Part shown: positions 52,076 through 60,918 of the stretch, one piece after another
Numbering within the stretch: the stretch's first letter is position 1
How the letters are laid out: each line of letters opens with the position of its first letter
From: AWTP1-13 sp041288195
GTDB taxonomy: Bacteria; Pseudomonadota; Alphaproteobacteria; Rhizobiales; Hyphomicrobiaceae
NCBI GenBank assembly: GCA_041288195.1
Contig: JBGGME010000045.1
Span: forward strand, 1 to 64,000
DNA: 64,000 nucleotides
Direction of reading: 5' to 3'
Position numbers and translations under genes: made by a program
The notes under the pieces: generated by a model
What the model saw: the letters and a program-made list of their open reading frames with translations, nothing else
Told to the model about the DNA's origin: nothing
The model's database searches: none

Positions 52076-52765
52076 GTGACCGACCGAGCGACCATCCTCT
52101 CGCGCCGCCACCTGCTGCAACTGACCGCGGGCGCGGCCGCACTCGGCCTTGCCGCGTCCTGGGGCCAGGGATCGCCCGCACACGCACAGCGCAAGAAGGC
52201 AGGCCCCACCGAGGTGTCGGCCGAGGAGCTGTTGAAGCCGGGCCCGCTGCCCGACCTCGTGCTCGGCAAGGACGACGCACCCATCACTGTGGTCGAGTAC
52301 GCCTCCATGACCTGCGGCCACTGCGCCAACTTCCACAACACCGTGTTCCCGGTACTCAAGGAAAAGTACATCGACACCGGCAAGGTGCGCTTCATCATGC
52401 GCGAGTTCCCGCTCGACAACCTGGCGGCGGGCGCCTCGATGCTGGCGCGCTGCGCGGGCGGCGACAAGACCTTCCCGCTGATCGGCGCGCTGTTCCACAC
52501 CCAGGAGACCTGGGCCTTCGTGCGCGGCGACCCGCGCCCTGAGCTCTTCAAGGTGGCCAAGCAGGCGGGCTTCACCCAGGAGAGCTTCGACAAGTGCCTG
52601 GCCGACCAGAAGCTTCTCGATGACATTTCCGCCGTGCGCACGCGCGGCACCGAGCAGTTCGGCGTGAACTCGACGCCGACCTTCTTCATCAACGGCAAGA
52701 AGATGACGAGCGGCCCGTCGGTCGAGGAGTTCGACAAGGCGTTCGGCGCCATCCTGAAGAGCTAG
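52076..52765 (+). CDS. Thiol:disulfide oxidoreductase, DsbA family, Tat-exported
   Basis: The 229-residue protein begins VTDRATILSRRHLLQLTAG, a twin-arginine signal (SRRHLLQ) with a hydrophobic segment ending near HAQ at 39. The thioredoxin-fold domain has SMTCGHCANF as the CxxC active site and the cis-Pro loop GVNSTPTFFINGK. It resembles DsbG-like/thioredoxin-domain proteins that are periplasmic oxidases. GTG 52076 is used, with GACGAGG upstream. It is the first of two tandem dsbA-like genes before smc. Confidence 0.92.
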   Translation: MTDRATILSRRHLLQLTAGAAALGLAASWGQGSPAHAQRKKAGPTEVSAEELLKPGPLPDLVLGKDDAPITVVEYASMTCGHCANFHNTVFPVLKEKYIDTGKVRFIMREFPLDNLAAGASMLARCAGGDKTFPLIGALFHTQETWAFVRGDPRPELFKVAKQAGFTQESFDKCLADQKLLDDISAVRTRGTEQFGVNSTPTFFINGKKMTSGPSVEEFDKAFGAILKS

Positions 52766-52783
52766 AACGAGAGCGAGGGCTGC

Positions 52784-53596
52784 TTGCCGGGACGTCCGAG
52801 CCTTCAGCCTTCCCTGTTGGCCTTGCTGCTGGCGGCGCTCGTTGCGGGCTGCTCGGGAGAGGGGCTGCCGAGCCTCAGCCTTCCGACCTCGCAGGCCACC
52901 GCGCCCGCGAGCACGGCGTCCCTGCCGGGCGGCACGACCGCCGACACGCCGGGCTACAACCCCTTCAGCGAGGCACCGCCCGCCGCCGTCGGCCGCCGCG
53001 AGGTGATTGCAAACCCGTCGCTGGGCGAGGTTCTCAAGACAGGCGAGCTGCCTGAGATGGCGCTCGGCCGCGCCGACGCGCCGGTGACCATCATCAAATA
53101 CGCGTCGATGACGTGCCCCTACTGCCGCCAGTTCCAGCGCGACACGTTCCCGGTGCTCAAGCGCGAGTACATCGACACCGGCAAGGTGCGCTACATCCTG
53201 CGCGAGTTCCCGATCGGCCATCAGTCGGGGCTCGCCACCATCGCGCTCAGATGCGCGCCGGCGGACAAGCATTTCGCTCTCTACGGCAAGCTGATGGAGC
53301 AGCAGCAGAGCTGGGTGAGCCAGGAGGTACGCCCCGACCCCATCTTCAAGGTTGCGGCACAGGTGGGGATGACGCGCGCGCAGTTTGACAGCTGCCGACA
53401 GAATCGCGGCATGATCAACGCGCTCAATCAAGTCAAGGAACGCGGGCGCACGCTGGGGGTGATCGGCACACCCAATTTCTTCGTCGACGGCAAGCTGGTG
53501 AAGACGGTGATCGGCATCAAGGAGATCCGCGAGATGGTGGACCCCATCCTCGCGAGCCGCGTCGCCGCAACCGGCGCCGCCGCCAAGGCCCGCTGA
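52784..53596 (+). CDS. Thiol:disulfide oxidoreductase, DsbA family, predicted lipoprotein
   Basis: The 270-residue protein has an N-terminal signal with a lipobox (LLAALVAGC near residue 23), so it is probably anchored to a membrane. A low-complexity linker (about 30-70) is followed by a thioredoxin-fold domain with SMTCPYCRQF (CPYC) and the cis-Pro loop GVIGTPNFFVDGK. It starts at TTG 52784, with GAGCGAGGG upstream, 18 bp after the first DsbA gene. The two share YIDTGKVR and similar overall sequence, so they arose by duplication. Confidence 0.9.
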   Translation: MPGRPSLQPSLLALLLAALVAGCSGEGLPSLSLPTSQATAPASTASLPGGTTADTPGYNPFSEAPPAAVGRREVIANPSLGEVLKTGELPEMALGRADAPVTIIKYASMTCPYCRQFQRDTFPVLKREYIDTGKVRYILREFPIGHQSGLATIALRCAPADKHFALYGKLMEQQQSWVSQEVRPDPIFKVAAQVGMTRAQFDSCRQNRGMINALNQVKERGRTLGVIGTPNFFVDGKLVKTVIGIKEIREMVDPILASRVAATGAAAKAR

Positions 53597-53622
53597 GTCG
53601 CGTTGCGGTCGATCCGCGCGCC

Positions 53623-53721
53623 GTCATCCCGGGATTTATTCCCGGGATCCATCGGGCCACACACGACCGCCCGAATGGTGCATGCGGGTCGCTGGATACC
53701 GGGGACGAGCCCCGGTATGAC
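53623..53721. repeat. REP-like palindromic element before smc
   Basis: It begins GTCATCCCGGGA and ends CCCCGGTATGAC. Inner complementary blocks are CCCGGGATCCAT and GCTGGATACCGGGG. It lies between the second dsbA gene and smc, and shares its ends with the element at 7988. Confidence 0.7.
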
Positions 53722-53747
53722 ACCTGAGTTCGAGGGACGTACAGCGC

Positions 53748-56700
53748 ATGCACATCAACCGGCTCCGGCTCCTTGGCTTCAAGTCGTTCGTCGAGCCGAC
53801 CGAGCTCGTGGTCGAGCGGGGCCTGACGGGCGTGGTCGGGCCCAACGGCTGCGGCAAGTCGAACCTGCTCGAGGCGCTGCGCTGGGTGATGGGCGAGACC
53901 TCGCACAAGAGCATGCGCGCGGCTGCCATGGACGACGTGATCTTCTCCGGCACGGCGATCAGGCCCGCCCGCAACATGGCGGAAGTGACGATCTTCATCG
54001 ACAACTCCGCGCGCCAGGCGCCCTCCGAGTTCAATGGCAACGACATGCTGGAGGTGACGCGCCGCATCGAGCGCGAGGCGGGCTCGGCCTACCGCATCAA
54101 CGGCCGCGAGGTGCGCGCCCGCGACGTGCGCATCCTGTTCGAGGACGCAGCCACCGGCGCGCGCTCGCCGGCGCTGGTGCGCCAGGGGCAGATCGGCGAG
54201 CTGGTCAATGCCAAGCCCGAGCAGCGCCGCCGCATCCTCGAGGATGCTGCCGGCATCGCCGGCCTGCACAGCCGCCGCCACGAGGCCGAGCTGCGCCTCA
54301 GGGCCGCCGAGGGCAACCTCTCCCGCATCAGCGACATCCTGGGCCAGCTCTCCTCGCAGATCGAAAGCCTGAAGCGGCAGGCCCGCGCGGCGCGGCGGTA
54401 CAAGGAGATATCGGCCGAGATCCGCAAGCTCGACGCCATAGTCTTCCACCTGCGCTGGCAGGAGGCCCAGTCGCAGGTCGACAGCGAGGAGGCCGAGCTT
54501 GCCGCCGCGCTGGAGAAGGTGGGCCGCGCTACCGAGGCCGAGGCCAAGGCGATCAGGGCCGAGGCGGAGGCTGCCGACAGGCTGCCGCCCTTGCGCGAGG
54601 CCGAGGCCGCCAAGGGCGCCGTCCTCGCCCGCTTCCGCATCGAGCAGGAGAACCTCGAGCGCGAGGCCAAGCGCACGGCCGAGCGCCAGCGCGAGCTCGC
54701 CGCCCGCGCGGAGCAGCTTGCCCGCGACAAGGCCCGCGAGCTGGCGCTGATAGCAGAGGCCAAGGAGACGATCGCCCGCCTCGACGCCGAGACGGCCTCG
54801 CTCGCCAACACCGCCCGCCTCGCCGCCGACTTCGAGCAGAAGGCGCTTGCCGCCCACGATGAGGCCGAGAGCACCCTCAAGAGTGCCGAAGCGCGCCTCA
54901 CCTCGGTCACGACCGCCGTTGCCGAGGCGCGGGCCCGCCGTCAGAGCCTCGAGACGCAGAAGAACGAGCGGCGCGAGCAGATCGCCAAGCTCGAGCGCCA
55001 ACTCACCGCCCTCGACGTGCAGACCCGCGAGATCGTGGGCCGCGCGCCCGACGCCTCCAAGCTCAAGGCCGCCGCCGAGCTCGGCCAGCGCCTGATGGCC
55101 GAGATCGCCAACATCGAGACCGAGACGCTCGCCGCCGAGGAGGCCGTGCAGTCGGCTGCCGCCGATTCCCGCTCCAAGAGTGACGCCGCCGCGCAGGCGA
55201 GCCTCGCCGCAGGCCAGCTCACGACCGAGGTGGAGACGCTCGCCAAGCTGCTCACCCCGGCAGGCGATGCCGCCCTGCCGCCGGTGCTCGACCAGATCAA
55301 GGTGGAGGCGGGCTACGAGATGGCGCTCGCCGCCGCGCTCGGCGACGACCTCGATGCGCCGCTCTCGGGCGAGGCGCCGCGGCACTGGCGCTTGAATGCC
55401 GCCCCGGACAAGGACCCGGCGCTGCCTGCCGACGTCGAGCCGCTCGGCCCCCACGTCGAGGGCCCGCCGGAGCTGACCCGACGCCTGGCCCAGATCGGTG
55501 TCGTCGCCGCCGCGGACGGCGCCCGGCTGCAGCGCGAGCTGAAGACCGGCCAGCGTCTCGTCTCCGTCGAAGGCCACCTGTGGCGCTGGGACGGCTTCAT
55601 CGCCGCAGCCCAAGTATCCACGGCTGCCGCCACGCGGCTTGCCGAGCGCAGCCGGCTCGGCGCGCTCGCCCGTGAGGAGGAGGCCACACGTGCCGCCGCC
55701 GAGGCGGCGCGCAACGAATCAGATGCCGCTGCCGAGCTGCTCGCCGCCACCCAGTCCGAGGAGAAGCGTCTGCGGCAGCTGTGGCGCGAGGCGCAGGGCA
55801 AGATGGCCCAGACCCGCGACGTGCTGACCGCCATGGAGCGGCAGGCGCGCGAGACCGAGGCCAAGATCGCCGCCGTGTCGGACGCGAGGGGCCGCGCCGA
55901 GGAGGCGCTGGTGGAGTCGCACGAGCTGCTCGGCCAGACCGAGGCTGCGCTGGCAGCGCTCTCCGGCACGGATGCGCTGGAGGCGGACTTGGCGGCCACC
56001 CAGGCGCAGACCGCCTCGCTGCGCTCCCGCGTCACCGAGTCCCGCACCGAGCTCATCACGCTCGAGCGCGAGCATCGTGCCCGCACCGAGCGCAGCGCCG
56101 CCATCGCTCTCGAGCACGAGCGCTGGAAGACGCGCTCGGCCGGCGCCGAGCAGCAGATCGCGACCCTGGCGGAGCGCAGCGGCGAGGCCGAGACCGAGAT
56201 CGCCAAGCTCGCCGGGCTGCCGGCCCAGATCGAGGAGCAGCGCCAGAAGCTCATGAGCGAGCTTGCCGCCGCCGAGCTGAGCCGCCAAGCGGCCGCCGAC
56301 GAGCTTGCCGCCGCCGACACCGCCCAGCGCCAGGCAGGCCAGGAGCTGCGCGCCGCCCAGGCCGCCGTCGCCGACGAGCGCGAGGCCCGCGCCCGCACCG
56401 AGGCCAGGCTCGAGAATGCGCGGGCACGCCGGTCCGAGGAGGCGCGCCGCATCCGCGAGCAGCTGAGCTGTGCACCCGATGCCTGCCTCGGGCTTGCCGG
56501 CCTCGCCGAGCGCGCCGAGCTGCCCTCCCTCGAAAGCGCGGACAGCCAGCTCACCAAGCTCAAGGCCGACCGCGAGCGTCTGGGCGGCGTCAACCTGCAG
56601 GCCGACGATGATCTCACCGGCCTCAGCCAGCAGTTCGAAGGCCTCGACAAGGAGAAGAGCGACGTCGAGGCCGCGATCGCCAAGCTGCGCGCGGGCATCG

Positions 56701-57206
56701 GCCAGATCAACGGCGAGGGCCGCACCCGCCTGCAGGCAGCCTTCGATTCCGTCAACGCCCACTTCCAGAACCTGTTCGCGACGCTGTTTGGCGGCGGCGA
56801 GGCCCGGCTCGAGATGATCGAGGGCGAGGACCCGCTGGAGGGCGGCCTGGAGATCGTCGCCAAGCCGCCCGGCAAGAAGCCGGCGACTCTCTCCCTGCTG
56901 TCGGGCGGCGAGCAATCGCTGACGGCGCTGGCGCTGATCTTCGCGGTGTTCCTGACCAACCCGTCGCCGATCTGCGTGCTCGACGAGGTCGACGCGCCGC
57001 TCGACGACGCCAACGTCGACCGCTTCTGCACGCTGATGGAGAAGATGGCGGCCGACACCGCCACCCGCTTCCTCGTCATCACCCACCACCCCATGACCAT
57101 GGCGCGCATGAACCGCCTGTTCGGCGTCACCATGGGCGAGAAGGGCGTGAGCCAGCTCGTCTCCGTCGACCTGGAGACAGCGCAGAAGTTCACCGTCGCG
57201 GCTTGA
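53748..57206 (+). CDS. smc: Chromosome segregation protein SMC
   Basis: This is the ATPase of the condensin complex that organises the chromosome with ScpA/ScpB. The 1152 residues show the Walker A loop GPNGCGKSN (31-39), two long coiled-coil arms, a hinge at about 500-620, the ABC signature LLSGGEQSL (S1052) and Walker B LDEVDAPLDDAN (D1079, E1080). Coiled-coil arms are very rich in Ala, Glu and Arg, as is usual in GC-rich genomes. ATG 53748 starts MHINRLRLLGFKSFVEP, the normal N-terminus. The gene stands in the expected dsbA-smc order. Confidence 0.98.
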   Translation: MHINRLRLLGFKSFVEPTELVVERGLTGVVGPNGCGKSNLLEALRWVMGETSHKSMRAAAMDDVIFSGTAIRPARNMAEVTIFIDNSARQAPSEFNGNDMLEVTRRIEREAGSAYRINGREVRARDVRILFEDAATGARSPALVRQGQIGELVNAKPEQRRRILEDAAGIAGLHSRRHEAELRLRAAEGNLSRISDILGQLSSQIESLKRQARAARRYKEISAEIRKLDAIVFHLRWQEAQSQVDSEEAELAAALEKVGRATEAEAKAIRAEAEAADRLPPLREAEAAKGAVLARFRIEQENLEREAKRTAERQRELAARAEQLARDKARELALIAEAKETIARLDAETASLANTARLAADFEQKALAAHDEAESTLKSAEARLTSVTTAVAEARARRQSLETQKNERREQIAKLERQLTALDVQTREIVGRAPDASKLKAAAELGQRLMAEIANIETETLAAEEAVQSAAADSRSKSDAAAQASLAAGQLTTEVETLAKLLTPAGDAALPPVLDQIKVEAGYEMALAAALGDDLDAPLSGEAPRHWRLNAAPDKDPALPADVEPLGPHVEGPPELTRRLAQIGVVAAADGARLQRELKTGQRLVSVEGHLWRWDGFIAAAQVSTAAATRLAERSRLGALAREEEATRAAAEAARNESDAAAELLAATQSEEKRLRQLWREAQGKMAQTRDVLTAMERQARETEAKIAAVSDARGRAEEALVESHELLGQTEAALAALSGTDALEADLAATQAQTASLRSRVTESRTELITLEREHRARTERSAAIALEHERWKTRSAGAEQQIATLAERSGEAETEIAKLAGLPAQIEEQRQKLMSELAAAELSRQAAADELAAADTAQRQAGQELRAAQAAVADEREARARTEARLENARARRSEEARRIREQLSCAPDACLGLAGLAERAELPSLESADSQLTKLKADRERLGGVNLQADDDLTGLSQQFEGLDKEKSDVEAAIAKLRAGIGQINGEGRTRLQAAFDSVNAHFQNLFATLFGGGEARLEMIEGEDPLEGGLEIVAKPPGKKPATLSLLSGGEQSLTALALIFAVFLTNPSPICVLDEVDAPLDDANVDRFCTLMEKMAADTATRFLVITHHPMTMARMNRLFGVTMGEKGVSQLVSVDLETAQKFTVAA

Positions 57207-57216
57207 GGGGAGTCCC

Positions 57217-57290
57217 CTCTCCCCGCGTGCCCTCGGGCTCCCCACACGTGAGCACTGGGGCACAGCTGACCCGAGGGCGTGCGGGGAGAG
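57217..57290. repeat. Long inverted repeat between smc and the HAD gene
   Basis: The arms (57217-57237 and 57270-57290) begin CTCTCCCCGC and end GCGGGGAGAG and match at 19 of 21 positions. The middle also pairs in part (CCCCAC / GTGGGG-like). Elements with CTCTCCCC/GGGGAGAG ends are frequent in GC-rich alphaproteobacteria. It is placed where a terminator could be, but no T-run is seen. Confidence 0.65.
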
Positions 57291-57306
57291 GGAGGATCGT
57301 GTAGGT

Positions 57307-57999
57307 ATGGACGTCCTCGTCGATCTCGATGGCACGCTGGTGGACCCGAAGCCGGGGCTGATCGGCTCGTTCCAGTACGCCTTGCGACGCCTCGGTGCGC
57401 CGGTACCGCCGGCAGACGAGCTGACCTGGGTGATCGGCCCGCCGTTGCGCGTCTCCTTCCCCAAGGTGCTTGGCGACGCCATGCGGACGGAAGAGGCGCT
57501 GGCCCACTACCGCGAGCACTACCGCAACGGCGCCATGTACGACGCCATCGTGTACGATGGCATTGTCGAGGCCCTCGAACGCCTTTCCGCATCAGGCTGC
57601 CGCCTGATCGTGGCAACGTCGAAGCCTCACGCCTTCGCGCGGCCGATCCTCGAGCGCCTGGGTCTGGCCCGCCATTTCGCCGCCGCCCACGGCCCCGAGC
57701 TCGACGGCACCAACGACCACAAGGCCGACCTGATCGCTCACATCATCGCCCGCGAGGGCATCGACCCAGCGCGGGCCGTCATGATCGGCGACCGCGAGTT
57801 CGACGTGATCGCGGCGGCCCGCAACGGCATTCCCGCCATCGGCGTCACCTGGGGTTACGGCAGCGCGGAGGAGCTGAGCTCGGCCGGCGCCGTCGCCCTT
57901 TGCGATCGCCCGTCGGAGCTGCCCGAGACGGTGCTGGCGCGGGCCTTGGGGTCGGACCCTATGGCGCCGTCGAGATCCGAAGGGAGCGGGGTGCGATAG
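57307..57999 (+). CDS. HAD-family hydrolase (phosphoglycolate phosphatase-like)
   Basis: The 230-residue phosphatase has the motif I acid pair in DLDGTLVD (D6, D8), Thr/Ser motif II (VATSKPHA), a motif III lysine near HKADL, and GDREFD as motif IV, with a four-helix cap at about 15-85. Closest in pattern to Gph/PGP. ATG 57307 starts MDVLVDLDGTLVD. The last about 15 residues (GSDPMAPSRSEGSGVR) lie inside a palindromic repeat, so the natural C-terminus may have been altered. Confidence 0.9.
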   Translation: MDVLVDLDGTLVDPKPGLIGSFQYALRRLGAPVPPADELTWVIGPPLRVSFPKVLGDAMRTEEALAHYREHYRNGAMYDAIVYDGIVEALERLSASGCRLIVATSKPHAFARPILERLGLARHFAAAHGPELDGTNDHKADLIAHIIAREGIDPARAVMIGDREFDVIAAARNGIPAIGVTWGYGSAEELSSAGAVALCDRPSELPETVLARALGSDPMAPSRSEGSGVR

Positions 58000-58011
58000 G
58001 GGTCTGACCCC
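57948..58011. repeat. Inverted repeat overlapping the end of the HAD gene
   Basis: GGGGTCGGACCCTAT at 57948-57962 pairs with ATAGGGGTCTGACCCC at 57996-58011, with one bulge and one mismatch. The repeat contains the gene's last codons and its TAG stop (57997-57999). Thus a mobile or repeated unit appears to supply the C-terminus and stop. Confidence 0.65.
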
Positions 58012-58122
58012 ATATCCACGGCCGGCATCGTCAATCTGCCATCGTGCAGCCCTATACTCGCACTAGCCATATCTCGGCTGGCCATTGCAGCGCGACGCGA
58101 CGAGTAAAACGGGGGGGCGGTC

Positions 58123-58401
58123 ATGTTCTGGTTATCTGCATTGTCGGCGGTTGCCCTGGCTGCCTCTCTCGCATTTTCCTCTGCGGCGCTGGCGCAGACC
58201 GCCGCAGCGCCGCCCTGCTCACAGAGCAACGTCGCCTGCCAATGCTCCTACAAGTGCTGCGGCGAGGAACGCTGCGACGGCTCGGTCTGCAGCAGCTGCG
58301 TGGTCGATTGCGTGCGCCGCCAGCAGCCCAACGACACGCGCTCCGCATCGCTCAAGGCCCGCTGCGCCAACATCATGACGCGCGGCTTCAAGCGGCCCTA
58401 G
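58123..58401 (+). CDS. Small secreted cysteine-rich protein
   Basis: The 92-residue protein has an N-terminal signal (MFWLSALSAVALAASLAF, cleavage near ALAQ at 25) and ten cysteines in the next 60 residues: C32, C39, C41, C45, C46, C51, C56, C59, C63 and C81. There is no known family match. Such a pattern suggests a disulfide-stabilised or metal-binding periplasmic or outer-surface protein. ATG 58123 follows GGGGGGGCGG. It lies 62 bp before the patatin-like gene and may be co-transcribed with it. Confidence 0.7.
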   Translation: MFWLSALSAVALAASLAFSSAALAQTAAAPPCSQSNVACQCSYKCCGEERCDGSVCSSCVVDCVRRQQPNDTRSASLKARCANIMTRGFKRP

Positions 58402-58463
58402 CCGCACATCTGGACGCCGCGGTACGGCGAGGCGGCACACATCGATGGCTCTCGGAGGATGGG

Positions 58464-60728
58464 ATGAGCGAGGCAGTCGCGACTCGTGAGAGCGGAGGAG
58501 TGTTCGCGGGGTTCGCCGGGCTGGCGCGGGCTCTCAGCGCGCTGCGGGCGCCGTTCGCCATGGCAGGGCTGACGATCCTGGCGCTGTGGCTGCCGCAGCA
58601 GGTGCGCGAGGTGTACCGCGTGCTGGCGCAGCCGGTGGCGGCTCAACCGTCGACCCTGCAGTGGCAGTGGGTGCTGGCGGCGGTGTCGCTGGGCCTGCTG
58701 GCGATCGTGCTGTGGCAGGCGAGCCGCGAGATCGCGCACCTGGCCTCCGCGGACCAGAGCCTCGATCGGCAGCCGGTCGCAAAGGCGGTGCTGGATTGGG
58801 CGCCCCGGCTGTTCGCCACGGCCCCCTTCGTCGGCGTCGCGCTCGGCACCTGGTACAGCTTCCTCCCCAGCAAGCGCACGGACGACGATGGCGTCCCGGC
58901 CGTGCTCCTGCCGATCTTCAAGGATGCCGGCGCACTGCAGGCGGCGCTGGCCACCCAGGCCATGCTGGCGTGCGCGGCGGCGCTCGCCGTGTTCGTCGTG
59001 ATCACGCTGTTCGAGCGCATCTTTCTGCGGATCGGGCCGGCGCGGCAGCTGACGGAGACCAAAGCCCGCAAGCTGTCGCTCATCAACAACTGGTTCCTGT
59101 TTCCGCTCGTCGGCGTCGTCTCGATGGTGGCGTTCGCCCTCTATCCCGACATCCTGCCGCAATACTTCGGCGTGATCCCGATCTTTGCCCTGTGGGTGAC
59201 GATCGTCACGGTCCTGGCGTGCGCGGGCACGCGCTTCCACGACGTCTCCGGCATTCCCGTCATCACGATTGCCGTGCTGGCCGTGTTCCTGTTCCAGTTC
59301 GCCGGCTGGAGCGACAACCACAAGTTCCGCCACAGCGACACCGCGACCGTGAAGCGCCCCGCGCTCGACGAGGCCTTCGCCGACTGGATCGCCTCCCGCA
59401 AGGATGCCGCGGCCTACCAGGGCAAGACCTATCCCATCTACATCGTCGCGGCGCAGGGCGGGGGCATCTACGCGGCATACCGCACGGCCAAGATCCTCGC
59501 GCGCCTGCAGGACCTCTGTCCCAACTTCGCCCAGCACGTGTTCGCCATCAGCTCGGTCTCGGGCGGGAGCCTGGGCGCTGGGATCTTCTCGGCCCTGGTG
59601 CAGAGAAAGCCCGGCAACGTGGAGCCGCAGGCGTGCAAGCAGGCCTACGGGGACGCTCCCGGCCCGCTCGAAAGCGAGACGCAGAAGCTGCTGTCGGACG
59701 ACTACCTGTCCCCGCTGGTGTGGTCGGGCCTGTTCCCCGACTTCGTGCAGCGCTTCCTCCCGGTCCCGATCTACGCCTGGGATCGCGCGGTGACGCTCGA
59801 GAAGAGCTTCGAGACCGCATGGAAGACGCACATCGGCGGCGACAACCCGTTCGCGAGATCGTTCTTTGCCCTGTGCGGACCCGGCTCGACCAAGTGCCCC
59901 AGGGAGGACGCCGCGGCCCCGGCGCTGTTCCTCAACACCACGAACGTGGAGACCGGCGCGCAGATGGTGCTGAGCCCGACCTGGCTCGGGCAGGCCTACA
60001 TCCTCGGCACGGGCGTCATCGAGGACTTCCACCGCAAGTCCGCCGTCATCAAGGACATTCCGCTCAGCACCGCGATCGGCCTGAGCGCGCGCTTCCCGTG
60101 GATCCTGCCGGTGGGCTGGTACGAGTTCACCATTCCCCCGCCGCTCGGCACCAACGAGAAGCCGCAGAACCGCCGTCTGACCTTCGTCGACGGCGGCTAC
60201 TCGGAGGGCTCCGGCGCCGCCACGGCGGAGAACCTGGCCCAGTACCTCGTCAAGTACGCCGAGTTCAACCCGCAGGCGATGCGGGGGCTCAAGATCGCCC
60301 CCAAGATCATCATGATCGGCGGCAGCTACGAGCCGGTGGACCAGTTCTACCAGACCGAGGCCTACAGGCGCTCCTATGACGAGGCCACGGCACCTCTCGA
60401 GGCCCTGCTGCGGGCCTGGGGGTCGCGCAGCACGACGGTCGCCATCGAGGCCGGATTGGACAGGACTGCGGGGCCCTACACGGCCAGGCTGGTGCAGTTC
60501 GACAACGAGTACATACCCCTGCCGCTCGGCTGGCAGATCGGCACGCTGTCGCGCAAATACCTGGACCTGTTCACGGGCCGGCCGCAGAACTGCGTGCGCA
60601 GGCCGGCCGGCGATGTCGGCGACGACGAGGCCCGCGGCGCGCTCGCCGTCATCAACAGCAACGACTGCATGGTGCGGGAGGTGATCGAGGACCTCCAGCC
60701 GGGCCCCGCCACGTCCGGCACCCGCTGA
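58464..60728 (+). CDS. Membrane-anchored patatin-like phospholipase
   Basis: The 754-residue protein has an N-terminal membrane region (about five to seven helices between 28 and 280) and a C-terminal hydrolase domain. There, QGGGIYAAYR (331-340) forms the oxyanion loop, S366 in SVSGGSL is the nucleophile, and D576 in VDGGYSEG is the Asp of the dyad, as in patatin/cPLA2-type lipases. The TAIGLSARFPWILPV block is also a family mark. CGGAGG precedes ATG 58464. The architecture, helices first and lipase last, is uncommon. It may cleave phospholipids at the inner membrane. It lies upstream of the atp F0 operon, in the same direction, separated by 190 bp with its own promoter. Confidence 0.85.
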   Translation: MSEAVATRESGGVFAGFAGLARALSALRAPFAMAGLTILALWLPQQVREVYRVLAQPVAAQPSTLQWQWVLAAVSLGLLAIVLWQASREIAHLASADQSLDRQPVAKAVLDWAPRLFATAPFVGVALGTWYSFLPSKRTDDDGVPAVLLPIFKDAGALQAALATQAMLACAAALAVFVVITLFERIFLRIGPARQLTETKARKLSLINNWFLFPLVGVVSMVAFALYPDILPQYFGVIPIFALWVTIVTVLACAGTRFHDVSGIPVITIAVLAVFLFQFAGWSDNHKFRHSDTATVKRPALDEAFADWIASRKDAAAYQGKTYPIYIVAAQGGGIYAAYRTAKILARLQDLCPNFAQHVFAISSVSGGSLGAGIFSALVQRKPGNVEPQACKQAYGDAPGPLESETQKLLSDDYLSPLVWSGLFPDFVQRFLPVPIYAWDRAVTLEKSFETAWKTHIGGDNPFARSFFALCGPGSTKCPREDAAAPALFLNTTNVETGAQMVLSPTWLGQAYILGTGVIEDFHRKSAVIKDIPLSTAIGLSARFPWILPVGWYEFTIPPPLGTNEKPQNRRLTFVDGGYSEGSGAATAENLAQYLVKYAEFNPQAMRGLKIAPKIIMIGGSYEPVDQFYQTEAYRRSYDEATAPLEALLRAWGSRSTTVAIEAGLDRTAGPYTARLVQFDNEYIPLPLGWQIGTLSRKYLDLFTGRPQNCVRRPAGDVGDDEARGALAVINSNDCMVREVIEDLQPGPATSGTR

Positions 60729-60817
60729 GCGCGCGGTCCAATTGTCGCACGGCGGAGCAACGCCCCTCCTTGCGCGGAATGCGCATCCTTGCCGCGGGCG
60801 TCCAGGACCGCGCTTTC

Positions 60818-60846
60818 TTGACACCCTGGGGACCCGTCCCTAATGT
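60818..60846 (+). promoter_or_regulatory. Predicted sigma-70-type promoter of the F0 operon
   Basis: TTGACA at 60818-60823, an exact -35 consensus, is followed after 17 bp by TAATGT at 60841-60846 as a weaker -10. Transcription should begin near 60853, giving a leader of about 65 nt before atpI. That leader holds the perfect palindrome CCCCCCGGGGGG (60865-60876). Confidence 0.65.
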
Positions 60847-60918
60847 GCGGCCGCGTTCGATGGGCCCCCCGGGGGGAGTCGGGTCTTGGAGCCGCCTCCC
60901 ACCGAGGACGTGAGTCGT

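Noticed and set aside
55313..57616. Long minus-strand frames opposite smc
   Set aside because: They are Ser/Ala/Arg-rich translations of the antisense of the SMC coiled coil and lack any recognisable domain.
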